A stretch of 64,000 nucleotides of DNA from Telopea speciosissima (lineage: Eukaryota > Streptophyta > Magnoliopsida > Proteales > Proteaceae): contig NC_057925.1 of the NCBI RefSeq assembly GCF_018873765.1, positions 47,213,010 to 47,277,009 on the forward strand, read 5' to 3'. Positions 1 through 11,004 of the stretch are shown here, piece after piece (the first letter of the stretch is position 1; every line of letters starts with the position of its first letter). Position numbers and translations under genes: made by a program. The notes under the pieces were generated by a model. That model ran no database searches and was not told the DNA's origin. It saw only the letters and a program-made list of their open reading frames with translations.

Positions 1-2480
1 TAACCATTTTAAGCCCACATGTAAAATTTCACTCCAATCTGACGCCTTTTTGTCAAAATGAGTGTCTTACCCCTGGCCTGGTTCTCGGTATCTGGACTGC
101 CCGATTTGGCCCAAAACACTTTGGATGACCTTATTTGGTCATATTAAGCTTTCACGAAAAGTTTTGGCCAAATCGGATAACTTTTATGAAAATGACCGTT
201 TTGCCCCTGGCATGGTTCTTGGTACCCGAGCCACCCGATGTGACATGAAACCATTTGGATAACTTTATTTGGTCATATTGTGCTTACATGTAAAATTTCA
301 TGTAATTCTGGTATTATTTGGACCTTGATCGGCGTGAAACACCACTTATGTGCTTTCCTTGATATCCGTGCTATTTTTAGGAAAAATGGGCCATATCTGC
401 CACACGGATGGAAAGTACGTGTTGAGACCTTTGCGGCGATATGTGGTGCATCAAAATCGGCCTTTCGGTTTTAAAGATATTAGCATTTGAACGTGGACCT
501 TTAAAATGGAATCTTTAAATGGTTTATTAAAAAAAAAAAAAAAAAAAAAAAGATGGGTCAAACTGAGTTGACCCGAACCGAGTCAACCCAGTCTGACCCG
601 GCCCAGCTGGACTGTCGGCAGGGGACAAAGCCCCACCATTTAGGCTGAGCCACACAAGGCCCATCACCCATGCCCACCTGCCCAGCAGGCCTAGGCACAC
701 CCATGCCCAGGCTGCACAGCAAGCCTGGCCACATGCAAGCCAGCCCATCACTGCTTATCCTAGCCATTAAGGCCCTAGGGGTCTTTGAGACCTTTCCTTA
801 AACAGTTTTTCCCCTATAAATAACAGGCCATTTGGAGGGTTTAGGGACCAAGAAAATTCATGAAAAAATTATCATTGTGAAGTTCGTTCTCCCCTCTGTC
901 CATCCATTCCAGAGACATCTCCATATCATGCTTCCATAGACATATAAAATTCCTCAAATACCCCTTGTTCACCACTCTTGCCATTCGGGGCAAACACACT
1001 TGGAGTGGCTTTCGGTGCCTTCCGACGATAATTCCGGCCATCCAAGGATATGTAGACTGAGCCCAGACACTTTCACGCTTCAAGGGTAGGTTTTATATAT
1101 CTTTATTTAGTTTTTATGTATTTCTTTTGATTTTCTTTCGTTAAAAGAGGCTGTTTTCAGTTAAAAAACTTCAAAAATAACACAAGAGTGGTAAATTTCT
1201 GAAAATTTTAGGGAAGATGTTTCCCACTGTGCTTGATGTCCATTAATTTTCTCAAGCTCCAAATCATGGTTTTTGTGATATTTTTGCCCCTGTGAAGGAT
1301 TTTGGATTATGTAAAATCTGAACCTGTGGGTGGGGATTTGGACAAAATCATTATGACCATGTTAAATATCATGTTTTGATTAGTGGGTGTGGTCTCTGGT
1401 TTGATCCAATTCGGGTCTGTGATGGGGATTTTGTATTTTTCTTTGTTTTCCCTTCTTTTTAGCATTTTAGAAAATATTAAAAATAGTGTAAATGTATAAA
1501 AATTCACAAAAAGAAATTATGGGATACATATTTCATCAAGATTGATTTTATGGGCTCATTAATCACTGACATGAATGTTTGATCATTTTCATAGGTGTTC
1601 ATTACCATGTTAGGGATGTAGATGTCATTTTTCTATTTGTTGTGAAAATCCAAGAAAATCAGAAAAAATACATTTCTAAGCATTAAATTCTGTTTTAAGT
1701 TGTTTTAGAATGTTTTCATAGCATATATGCCCACCATGAATCATAACCATGCATGAAAAGTCACTTCTGCCCTCAGGGGTATTTTGGCCATTTTGCGACC
1801 AAATCATATTTAGGGCCCTAGAAAGGTTTCTATCACTTTATTTGTATGTTTTAACTTTCATAAACATGTTTTAAGTATAAGTTTGCATTTTCATGCATAT
1901 TTGTATTTTTGCCTTAATAGGGGCATTTTGGTAATTTTACCACTTTATAGCATTGTATATATTTTAATGATTCACATGCATGCCAGTAATCATGTTTTAA
2001 TCATTTCAGCATTTAAATGTGATTTCTTGCCTTTGTACATATTTTGGTCTTCTAGGGGTATTTTCATAATTTTGGCCATTTTGGCCCTACATAATCACCT
2101 AACTTAGGGGTAGTAATTAGGATTAAAACATTAATTTTAATTAGCCTAATTAGGTCCATAAATTTCAACAAAGATAATCAAAACACAAAAATAAAATAGT
2201 TTAATTAGGTGCATAATACGCATAACACAACAAGATACAATAGAGTTTGGTCTAGGAAGGCCGTCGCCCGAGCGGTTCTTGGGTGCCTAACACCTTCCCG
2301 ACCGTAACTTGACACCTACCCGAGATCCGGAGCAGACCATCCATTGAGTCATTGAGTTAATTAGCGTCCTTCTCTGAAGAACGGGCACCATTTGTGGGTC
2401 CTAGACCCTGATCTAGGTGGCGACTCCCTACACCATCAACAACAATCCCCGCACCGCTCCCACACTCGGGTGCACCACGC
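1..2480 (+). mobile_element. Ty3/gypsy LTR-like region, remnant
   Basis: No plausible host gene is present. A TATA-like run (cccctataaataac) lies near 811-824. The 3' part (about 2258-2430) has a phrase I associate with the ends of plant gypsy LTRs: a segment reading gtcgcccgagcgg, then gggtgcctaacaccttccc, ending in aggtggcgactcc near 2413-2427. A 23-bp poly(A) run at 529-551 is followed by sequence rich in gacccg/ggcccag words. I infer a long LTR or LTR-leader remnant. I saw no second copy in the window, so its ends are not defined. Confidence 0.4.
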
Positions 2481-2524
2481 CAGAAAGAGGTCGTGGATCG
2501 ATCTTCATCCGTTGCGCCTACACA

Positions 2525-2684
2525 TGGCGGGAGCTGCACCTGTGCAGCACCGCTAAACGACAGCAAAAACAGGGGTAAGGTAGTCATTTCACATGTGGGT
2601 CCCACCTGGGCCCCACATGTGAAATGACCACCTCCACCCTGTATTTGGGGTGGTTTTTCGAGCTGCACAGTGCAGCTCCCGCCA
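2525..2684. mobile_element. MITE, 160 bp, near-perfect fold-back
   Basis: The two halves are inverted copies. The left terminus tggcgggagctgcac is matched by gtgcagctcccgcca at the right end, and an inner pair, catttcacatgtggg and cccacatgtgaaatg, flanks a short loop near 2603-2613. There is no coding capacity. The architecture (outer stem, purine-rich centre, inner stem) recurs in seven other elements in this window, so it belongs to a locally active family. I could not define a target-site duplication. Confidence 0.7.
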
Positions 2685-2689
2685 CAGCT

Positions 2690-2839
2690 GCACAAGAGCC
2701 AAGTCCCAAAATTTGGCATCTTCCCACCATTCCCAAGGCACAACATCTCATCTGGAAAATCTTACATCAAAAGCTACCTCTCCTAGATCTTCTCAATAGA
2801 AGGGGCTTCAATTTGAATCCCTACTACCCTTTTTGTCAT
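2690..2839 (+). pseudogene. LINE reverse transcriptase, zf-RVT part (5' fragment)
   Basis: Frame 2 from about 2690 encodes a stretch containing PKIWHLPTIPKAQHLIWKIL and LLNRRGF, ending in PFCH. This matches the zinc-binding region (zf-RVT) that follows the reverse transcriptase in plant LINEs. The reading stops at 2839 because a 1,980-bp element is inserted there. The frame resumes at 4825 in the same codon phase once the insert and one copy of the 5-bp duplication are removed. The LINE is 5'-truncated: no RT catalytic core is seen upstream, and a MITE lies directly before it. Confidence 0.7.
2835..2839. repeat. Target-site duplication GTCAT (left copy)
   Basis: GTCAT at 2835-2839 is repeated exactly at 4820-4824, on either side of the fold-back element. 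A 5-bp duplication is what LTR-retrotransposon integrases make. Confidence 0.8.
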
Positions 2840-4819
2840 TGATAAACACATTTATGTGTGAAATCTTAGGGCATAAAACATACATTTTACCACATTGGAC
2901 AGAGTTACTCGGTACTTTCTTGTGCTTTTCAGGTTTTAGGTGAATTCTTGTGAAAATGGAGGAGATGATGTTAAGGAAATGTTTTAAGCTGTTTAGAGGT
3001 GTTACTGACTTGGATGCGTAGCCCATCGAGTCAGTTTTGCAACGGTTCAAACGACACTTGATTCCGAGTTGAAACGAAGAAGTTACGGCCGTTTCCATAA
3101 TGCAGTGCGAAAATGGTCTGTAAGGGTTTATTTGTAATTATTGACAGTCAGCCGGAGACAAAGTGAAGCGAAAGTTTGGATTCTAGGGATTTTAACGTAA
3201 TAATCAAAAGTTATATTTCCTGTACCCGAAAGATTCCATTTGGAGGGCTCTGGACAGTCCAACTTCAACTTGAGATATCTTGGGCTCCCGAACTCCAAAT
3301 TGGACGAAATTTGGGTCTATTTTGGGTAATTTTTCGCAAGGAACACAGTGGTGAGGCCTATATAAGCACCCCATGCTCCACGTTTTCTGAAAGACAGAAT
3401 GGGTATTTATTTATTCTTAAAGGAATCTTAGTCATCACCCTTACTCTCTCTCTCCTTCAACTTCTCAAGGGCACTTCTGAAATTTTACTTGGGATAGATT
3501 TATTTTGAAAGACATTCTCTCACCTATGGAAGTTGAAAAGTCAAAGATGCTTTGATTTTATTGTTTGGAGAAGATATCTACAAAGAAAAGGAAGCACTTG
3601 TTAGAATTGGAAGTTTAATTTTCTAAAAATAGAAGGTTTATGTAAACAATCTTCTCTTCTTCTTCTTTCTATTTTTTTTCCTTTTTTCTTAGGATTCAAG
3701 GCATTGTAAAAGAGGAAGGAGAAGAGAATATTCTCTTTTCTTAGGGAATATTTCTCCTACACTTCCCTCTTCTCTCTGCCCCTCTCTTCCCCCTATAAAT
3801 ACCCCTTCCCCTTTGGCTTGTAATAAGTTAGTTTTTTAGTTTAGTTTTTATTCAATTTTAATTCAGTTTTTTAGTGTAATTTTTACTTCATTCACTTAGT
3901 GAAATTTTCTCTTCTTTTCCTATTTTTGGCTTAAGTTTTTAGTTTTGATTTCAAGTTCTTAGTTTTGATTTCATAAGTCTAGTTTAATGGTTGTAATAGT
4001 TTTAGTTTACATAGACTTTCTATTTCTAAAAAAGTAAAGTTCCAATTCTAACAAGTGCTTCCTTTTCTTTGTAGATATCTTCTCCAAGCAATAAAATCAA
4101 AGCATCTTTGACTTTTCAACTTCCATAGGTGAAAGAATATCTTTCAAAATAAATCTATCCCAAGTAGAATTCCAGAAGTGCCCTTGAGAAGTTGGAGGAG
4201 AGAGAGAGAGAGAGTAAGGGTGATGACTAGGATTCCTTCAAGAATAAATAAAATACCCATTCTGTCTTTCAGAAAACGTGGAGCATGGGGTGCTTATATA
4301 GGCCTCACCATTGTGTTCCTTGCAAAAAATCACCCAAAATAGACCCAAATTTCGTCCAATTTGGAGTTCGGGAGTCCAAGATATCTCAAGTTGAAGTTGG
4401 ACTGTCCAGAGCCCTCCAAATGAAATCTTTCGGGTACAGGAAATATAACTTTTAGTTATTACGTAAAAGCCCCTAGAATCCAAACTTTTGCTTCAGTTTA
4501 TCCCCAGCCGACTGTCAATAATTACAAATAAACACCTATAGACCATTTTTGCGCTTCGTTATGGAAACGGCCGTAACTTCTTTGTTTCAACTCGGAATCA
4601 AGTGCCGTTTGAACCGTTAAGAAGCTGACTCGATGGGCTACGCATCCATGCCATTAACACCTCTAAATAGCTTAAAAACATTTTCTTAGCATCATCTCCT
4701 CCATTTTCATAAGAATTCACCTAAAACCTGAAAGCACAAGAAAGCACCGAGTAACTCTGTCCAATGTGATAAAATGTATGCTTTATGCCCTAAGATTTCA
4801 CACATAAATGTGCTCATCA
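2840..4819. mobile_element. Fold-back LTR-derived element, 1,980 bp
   Basis: The element begins TGATAAACAC and ends GTGCTCATCA, so both outer ends read TG inward, as LTR ends do. Arms of about 800 bp (2840-3647 and 4003-4819) are inverted copies. For example, the same open stretch of about 75 codons, starting with Met-Asp-Ser-Arg, occurs at 3176 on plus and 4483 on minus. The 355-bp centre contains cccctataaatacccc near 3791, a core-promoter-like sequence. The words are LTR-like (acggccgtaacttctt and gttactcggt). The flanks carry a perfect GTCAT duplication. I read it as two copies of the 5' (U3) half of one LTR joined head to head, inserted as a unit. No protein is encoded. Confidence 0.75.
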
Positions 4820-5692
4820 GTCATCATCAACTACAATCGATAGACCATTTGTTTTTGGGATGTGTTTTGATGCAACATCTATGGCAACAAGCAGGAGTGC
4901 TCACTTAATATAGGAATCAGCCAATCTCATTAGCAATCATCAACCTCATCAACAACCAGAATAATTTCAATAGGGACAATATTCTTATAACAATGCTATG
5001 TTGCAGCGTTATTTGGAATATCTGGACAAGCTACTGGGATCTGATTTTTAAAAAGAGGAGCTTCAACCCCAGAGAGATCACTCTAAGAGCAATTTCAAGA
5101 GCTAGGGATCAAGTTACTCACTTCCAATTCACAAGGCAAAGGATGATGAGGCTGGTCAAATGGAGTCCTCTACCCCATCCATTTTTCAAATTCAATGTGG
5201 ATGTTGCAAGCCTAGGCAACCCAGGTAATGCAAGCATTGGGGGAGCGTGTCACAACTACAACTCTACATTTTTCTACAGCTTTTCTGAAGGTATTGGATG
5301 GAATCATGCTCCTGTAGCAAAGTCCTTGGCAGTGTGGCGAGCTCTCCTTACAACCCTCACTTTCAACTTAAAAAAGCTGATTATCTAAAGCGACAATCTG
5401 CTCGTGGTACAAATCCTTTGCAGAAATTCCCAAGTCTCCCCTTGGAGGATTGCTCCAATCATAACTGACTGTTTCTAGGTAATTCCTCTCTTTGAAGAAA
5501 TCCACTTCAAGCATACTCTTAGGGAAGTCAACTCAGTAGCTGATTGCCTTGCCTCTTTGGGAGCAGAAGAACAACAAAATTTATTTTGGCTTGATTCTCC
5601 CCCTCAGTGTATCAATTATAAGTTGTATGCTAACCTTTCGGGAACTTTATTCCTTCGTCAATAAATTTTATTTCTAGAAAAAAAAAAAGTAT
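4820..5692 (+). pseudogene. LINE RNase H domain and 3' end with poly(A)
   Basis: From 4825 the frame continues the LINE zinc-binding region (SIDHLFLGCV, then WNIWTSYWDLIFKKRSFNP), followed by an RNase H-like domain of the RVT_3 type (FKFNVDVASLGNPGNASIGG, VAKSLAVWRALL, then SVADCLASLGAE). It ends at a stop at 5662-5664. Three in-frame stops (near 4888, 5386 and 5476) make it a pseudogene. A poly(A) run at 5680-5690 follows a short 3' UTR, as expected for a LINE tail. Together with 2690-2839 this is one 5'-truncated LINE copy. Confidence 0.75.
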
Positions 5693-7229
5693 AGCTACTA
5701 TACTCCTATTTTTTTTTGCACGTGGCATGCTATTGGATAAACACAAGCCATTGAATGATAAGATGACACTATGCAGTCAAGTTTAGAGCTGTAAGAATGC
5801 CACTCTTACTGAGGAAAAGAATTGGTGCACTTAAAATGAATTGCAATGGCACTGATTATTCTGATTGTTTTAAAGGCGATAAAAGATAAGAGGAATCCAC
5901 ATCACTTGGATGAATTGCTTCGATCAACTTCTATGATCATAGTCTACTTTAGCCTCCTTTTGTCATTACTAGTCATATGATAATAAGAAAATGTTTGAAG
6001 GATGTTATAGGCTTATAGCTTAGCACTTAAAATCCATACTCTTTTTTGAAAAATTCCATACCCGTTACAAAAAATAAAAAAAAAAGGTATCTATACCCTT
6101 TTTTTAATAATAATAATAGCCTTCATGTCCCAACTTATCTACCACTACCTTCATTACCAGCACCGGCACCAGCAGCAGAGACGATAGCATCATAGGTAGC
6201 TTAACTAGTCGATTCAATAGTAGTCGTGGGAGGTCGGTTGATGCAGTAGCAGTATATCCGGGCCTTTGATGGATGAAAAAATCCAGCATCCAAACGCTCC
6301 CTCAATTACCTCCTCGGCTCTTCTAGCTCCAGTAGGTCCATCCTGTAAGGTGCCATTGCCGGTGGCTTAGTCCAAATCTTCATGAATGAATGCCGTGAGT
6401 TCTCCTGTTCGTCCTCCCAGAATGGAAATATTCCAGTTGAGCAGTCTCTTTGGTATGAGCATCACTATTATTAATCTTGAGAATTTAAAAGAAGCTTAAA
6501 AAAAGTTAGGGGCTACTTTGCATGATTTAATATATATATATATTTTTTTCTCTTGTCTAGGACTCGACATAATTACATGAATTGTACTTGTGGGAATATA
6601 AAATCAAAACGTATTGATATGTTTCTTTCTTTTCTTTTTTTATTCAAGTCAATTCTGGGAATCCACCTGAAATATCTCCATTTAAACAATTCACGGATCA
6701 TGATTCATATCAGGTAAGAGGTAAGAAGAAGGCTTTGCTTTGAGGCTTATTTTTTCCTAACTTACCACGTGACACATATTAGAAAACATACATTCCTGGT
6801 AAAGAAAAGCAAGAGCAAGGAAGCACATTTCTCTTTTCACTACTTTTGATACGCATGCAGTTAGGGTACATTTGGATAGGGATCCTTTCCAATAAGGGCG
6901 TCACCCAACGGGCTGGGCTAGCTGAGTGTATGGATTAGGGGTGCGATGACAAGATGTGTATCAGTCAACCCAGCTGTTGGATATCTCATTGGAGAGGATT
7001 CGGATCTTACACAAAATCAGTTTTTAACAATCAAATATTAAAAAATTGAGTATTTTGGGATTAAAATATCATTTGTCTTTACCATCCTCGTCATGTATTA
7101 AAATATTAAAATATGTGTGCATGTATTTCATTTCTTTGCCTTTATTCAATGGTTTGTGGTAGGGACCATTTTTCTTTGCACCCCCCCCAAAACTGTAATT
7201 GGATATGAGACAAGACCATATGGCTGCTT

Positions 7230-7230
<1 letters not shown>
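5693..7230. repeat. Non-coding dispersed repeat, copy 1
   Basis: No gene is supported. Several stretches match 13560-14650 at moderate divergence: tatagctactatactcc (5691) with tatagctactacactcc (13567), gggctactttgcatgat (6510) with gggactactttgcatgat (14291), and ggatatgagacaagaccata (7200) with ggatatgagacatgaccat (14584). A piece near 5830-5880 also matches 33147-33180 and 41025-41070. It is probably an old segmental or transposon-derived repeat. Confidence 0.5.

Positions 7231-7272
<42 letters not shown>
7231..7272. repeat. (GA)n microsatellite
   Basis: About 20 GA units with one interruption, directly before the copia region. Confidence 0.9.
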
Positions 7273-7276
<4 letters not shown>

Positions 7277-7388
7277 TAGCTAACCCAAATTTTGATAATA
7301 TGTATCCCAACAATTAGATTGATGAACCTTATGTTACTAAAATTTTGATAATATGTATCCCAACAATTAGATTGATGAACCTTATGTT

Positions 7389-7716
7389 ACTATTAAGGAT
7401 AAGGAAGAATTTTCAATTTCAAATTCAAATTTGAAAGCTATCAACGGTTTGCATGCTGATCGAGTCAAGGGTTATCCCATGCAAAGCTTTGACAACTTAT
7501 CTTCTTCATATTTCTTCTCTTGAGCACCTTGTATATAGGAGTTTGTGTTTTACTCAAACTCAAGTTTTCTTTGTTGTTCAAAATTCAAAATACAAAAGTG
7601 TAACGTATCTCACATGTGATATAAATACATAGCAACACCGTGAATGAGGTATGCGGTGAATTCTTATCCAAAGCTTCTCCCAGGTCTATCTTCTATCTTG
7701 TATTCTTATCCTTTCA
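7389..7716 (+). repeat. copia 5' LTR
   Basis: It shares long stretches with 9068-9415 and 10681-10885, including gataaggaagaattttcaat and cttgagcaccttgtatat. It ends in ..tttca directly before the primer-binding site. The expected TG start is unclear because the flank has also been duplicated. Confidence 0.75.
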
Positions 7717-7730
7717 TGGTATACAGAGCC
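7717..7730 (+). promoter_or_regulatory. copia primer-binding site (initiator Met-tRNA type)
   Basis: The sequence tggtatacagagcc closely matches the usual copia sequence tggtatcagagcc, with one inserted base, and sits just after the LTR. Confidence 0.65.
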
Positions 7731-7753
7731 TAAGACTAACATCCTAAGCTATC

Positions 7754-8654
7754 ATGACTTCTTCAGATTCCTCCTCCACCACCACCTCGTCGATTCCATG
7801 GATAATCTCTCCAACGAACATAGTTCAGTTGCTGCCCATCAAGCTTGAACAATCCAATTATCTCCTCTGGAAGTCCCAATTCCTTTCACTTCTTCATGCC
7901 CACGATCGATTTGGATATGTTAATGGGGGGGGGGGCTTTCAATGCCCACCCCAAACACTGCCACTCATTGATGCTGCCAAATCATCCATGCCCACCCCAA
8001 TCGTGAACCCTGCATACACATCTTGGAGGCGCCAAGATCAGATCATACTCTCCTGGATCATCTCTTAACTGACTGAGCATTCGATGGCTCACATCATTGG
8101 CCTCACATCTTCTCATGTTGCCTGAAAGACCCTGGAACGCACGTATGCCTCTCATTCACAGGCTCGTGTGATGCAACTCAAGTACCAATTGCTGCAGATA
8201 AAAAAAGGCACTACCTCCATGACTGATTATCTTCAAAAGGTTTTGGTCGCAAATCTTGTTGCCGCGGCTGATCCAGATATTATCCTTAGTATTCTTAAAG
8301 GATTAGGCAATGAATATGAGTCATTCGCCACATCAGTCACTACCCGGATTGACCCTCTCAGTCTTGACGATTTCACTGGCCTCCTTCTAAGCCAAGAAAT
8401 CCTCAAGGAACAGAGATCTCCGATATTGGATCTACCAACTATCGAAGCTAATGTTTCTGTCACCAATCCAACCCCTTCATTGCCTACCTCAAATAATAAT
8501 TCTAACAGGGGGAGGAGCAACTACTATCGACGTGGTCGTGGAAGAGGTCGCACTAATTACTCAAATCAGCCATGACAAAATAATGCAGCATTATGCCAGA
8601 TCTGTCAACGTGGCTATCATTCGGCCCTTTCTTGCTATAATCGATATAATCTGA
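7754..8654 (+). pseudogene. copia gag (capsid and zinc knuckle)
   Basis: A Met start at 7754 opens a typical copia Gag N-terminus (PIKLEQSNYLLWKSQFLSLL). The same frame continues past stops at 8066 and near 8123 into the capsid region (MMQLKYQLLQIKKGTTSMTD at 8168) and an Arg/Gly-rich linker. It then crosses a stop at 8573 into a CCHC zinc knuckle (CQICQRGYHSALSC, spacing C-x2-C-x4-H-x4-C). Intact Gag would form the virus-like particle and bind element RNA. Three in-frame stops disable this copy. Confidence 0.8.
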
Positions 8655-8980
8655 ACTTCTAGACACCTGCGGTTTCAGCTTCATCCACACCACCAGAGGC
8701 TCTCCTTACAACATCCACGGCATCTTATGATGCTGCCTGGTATCTTGACTCAGGTGCATCACACCACCAGAGGCTCTCCTTGCAACATCCACGACATCTT
8801 ATGATGCTGCCTGGTATCTTGACTCAGGTGCATCACACCATTTGAGCATGTTTATAGCCCATACACTGGTTCTGATCAGGTCAAAGTTGGTAACGGTGCA
8901 GGTTTGACCATTAACCATACTGGCAGCTCTCTCTTTTCTTCATCTTCCCGAAAATTTCATCTTAATGATGTCTTACATGA
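8655..8980 (+). pseudogene. copia protease, with a 74-bp tandem duplication
   Basis: The active-site motif YLDSGAS (Asp-Ser-Gly) is encoded near 8740-8763. A 74-bp tandem duplication (8686-8759 and 8760-8833) copies this motif a second time. Because 74 is not a multiple of three, the reading frame is lost. Sequence resembling the start of the protease-integrase linker (VKVGNG near 8883) follows and stops abruptly at 8980, where the duplicated leader begins. Confidence 0.75.
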
Positions 8981-9415
8981 ATATTAGCTAACCCAAATTT
9001 TGATAAGTATCCCAACATAGCTAACCCAAAATTTGATAATGTGTATCCCAACAATTAGATTGATGAACCTTATGTTACTATTAAGGATAAGGAAGAATTT
9101 TCAATTTCAAATTCAAATTTGAAAGCTATCAACGGTTTGAATACTGATCGAGTCAAGGGTAATCCCATGCGAAGCTCTAACAACTTATCTTCTTCCTATT
9201 TCTTCTCTTGAGCACCTTGTATATCGGAGTTTGTAGTTTACTCAAACTCAAGTGTATTTTATTCAAACTCAAGTCTTCTTTGTTGTTCAAAATTCAAAAT
9301 ACAAAAGTGTAACGTATCTCACATGTGATATAAATACATAGCAACACCGTGAATGAGGTATGCGATGAATTCTTATCCAAAGCTTCTCCTAGGTATATAT
9401 TCTATCCTGTATTCT
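8981..9415 (+). repeat. Internal copy of copia leader plus LTR
   Basis: Starts with gaatattagctaacccaaat, the same words as the sequence left of the 5' LTR (7270-7290). It then repeats the LTR to about 9415, with a small internal duplication near 9250-9275. Because non-LTR flank is copied along with the LTR, simple transposition does not explain it. It replaces integrase and the start of RT. Confidence 0.75.
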
Positions 9416-9434
9416 CTCCATAGCAGTATCTAGA

Positions 9435-10680
9435 GTGTGGGTGCTCCGTCAATTGGACATTCAAAATGCCTTTTTGAATGGAACTCGAGAAGAACAAGTA
9501 TATATGACTCAACCACAGGGTTTTGTCGACTCAGCCCATCCAGATTACATCTGTCATCCCCAACGTGCCTTGTATGGTCTCAAACAGGCACCACAGGCAT
9601 GGGCTCATTGGCTCGATTCTTTTTTGATAACCCTCGGTTTTCAGTCTCCTAAAGGAGATACATCTTTGTATGTTCGCAACAAAAATGGACTGCTCATATA
9701 CATTCTGATCTATGTCGATGACATAATCATCACAGACACAATGGCACAGGATGTTCAAAATGTCATACTTCAACTAGAAAATGAGTTTGCTATTAAAGAT
9801 CTTGGCACCTTACATTATTTTCTTGGTATTGAGGCCACAAGATCCTCTCAAGGACTCTACCTCTCTCAAACCAAGTATGCCCTAGATTTTCTAAAGCGGA
9901 TGAACATGGAGGTAGCAAAGCCTATGCCCACACCAGGTTCTACCACACATCTATCCAAGACAAGTGGGGATACATTTTTAGATCCAACACTTTACAGAAG
10001 CACTGTAGGCGCCTTGCAATATTTAACCTTGACTAGACCAGATATAACTTATTCGGTTAACAAGGTTTGTCAATACACGCATTCACCAACAACAGAGCAC
10101 TGGATTGCAGTCAAACGCATACTGCATTATATAAAGGACACACTAGTTCTTGGTATTTATCTACGTGTATCCTCATTATTACAACTCATCTATGTGTATC
10201 CTCATTATTACAATTCAATGCGTATACAGATGCGGATTGGGCTTGTTGTTCTGATGAACACTGATTAATAGGTGGCTACTGCATATAGTTGGGTGATAAC
10301 CTAGTCTCTTGGTGTTCCAAGAAACAATACACTGTTGCAAAATCGTCTACTGAATCTGAGTACAAAGCCTTGGCTAATGCTTCAACTGAACTAATATGGG
10401 TGCAACAATTATTGGTAGATCTTGGTGTTTCATGCCCGGTTCCAATTTTATACTCTGAAACATAAGAGCAACGTATCTTGCGGCAAATCCGTTATTCCAT
10501 GCCAGAACAAAGCATATAGAGATAGATTAGCACTTTGTTTGTGAACAAGTAGCTGCCAAAAATCTCTATGTACGTTTTATTCCACTTCAAGATCAGATTG
10601 CAGATGTAATGACCAAAGATTAGTATCGTGCTCTACGTTCCAAGCTCACAGTCGTTGACCGACCGCTTCGCTTGAAGGGG
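9435..10680 (+). pseudogene. copia reverse transcriptase and RNase H
   Basis: Opens with LRQLDIQNAFLNG, followed by QPQGFVD, ALYGLKQAPQAW and the catalytic YVDD box (near 9712), then KDLGTLHYFLGIE. A tandem duplication of about 29 bp near 10158-10215 shifts the frame. RNase H continues in another frame with AYTDADWA and SSTESEYKALA (near 10340), and the C-terminal region reaches 10672. Stops at 10264, near 10285 and beyond confirm it is not functional. Confidence 0.85.
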
Positions 10681-10889
10681 TGTATTAAGGATAAGGAAGA
10701 ATTTTCAATTTCAAAATCAAATTTGAAAGCTATCAATGGTTTGCATGCTGATCGAGTCAAGGGTTATCCCATTGCAAGCTCTAACAAGTTATCTTTTTCC
10801 TATTTTTTCTCTTGAGCACCTTGTATATAGGAGTTTGTATTTTACTCAAATTCAAGTATTCTTTGTTGTTCAAAATTTAAAATAGAACA
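10672..10889 (+). repeat. copia polypurine tract and truncated 3' LTR
   Basis: The tract gaagggg (10674-10680) immediately precedes TGTATTAAGG, the true LTR start. The LTR matches the other two copies to about 10885 and then breaks off, losing its 3' third. Confidence 0.7.
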
Positions 10890-11004
10890 ATTGAACAAGT
10901 TAAAGCTGAACAATTGAACAAGTTAAAGCTGTTCGGGTAGCTGTTGCTGCCCTTCCTTGATTCAAAAAAAAAAAAAAAAAAAACAATTGAACAAGTTGAG
11001 CTTG
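10886..11004 (+). mobile_element. Short retroposed tail with poly(A) and target duplications
   Basis: The word aacaattgaacaagtt occurs three times: near 10886, near 10909 and near 10983. Between the second and third copies lie about 35 bp (gttcgggtagctgttgctgc, then ccttccttgattc) and 18-19 A residues. This is the layout of a severely 5'-truncated LINE or SINE insertion flanked by a duplication of about 15 bp. It sits at the breakpoint of the copia 3' LTR. Confidence 0.55.

Larger units (their letters stand above)
7273..10889 (+). mobile_element. Ty1/copia retrotransposon, decayed and rearranged
   Basis: The order on the plus strand is: 5' LTR (about 7389-7716), primer-binding site (tggtatacagagcc from 7717), gag with zinc knuckle, protease, a second copy of leader plus LTR (8981-9415), reverse transcriptase and RNase H, polypurine tract, truncated 3' LTR (10681-10889). 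Integrase and the N-terminal part of RT are absent, replaced by the extra LTR. Stops and frameshifts in every domain show it is dead. A 52-bp tandem duplication (from about 7287) lies just outside the 5' LTR. Confidence 0.85.

Noticed and set aside
6104..6289. Minus-strand ORF of 61 aa with Leu/Val-rich sequence
   Set aside because: Short, no family signature, in repeat-derived DNA.
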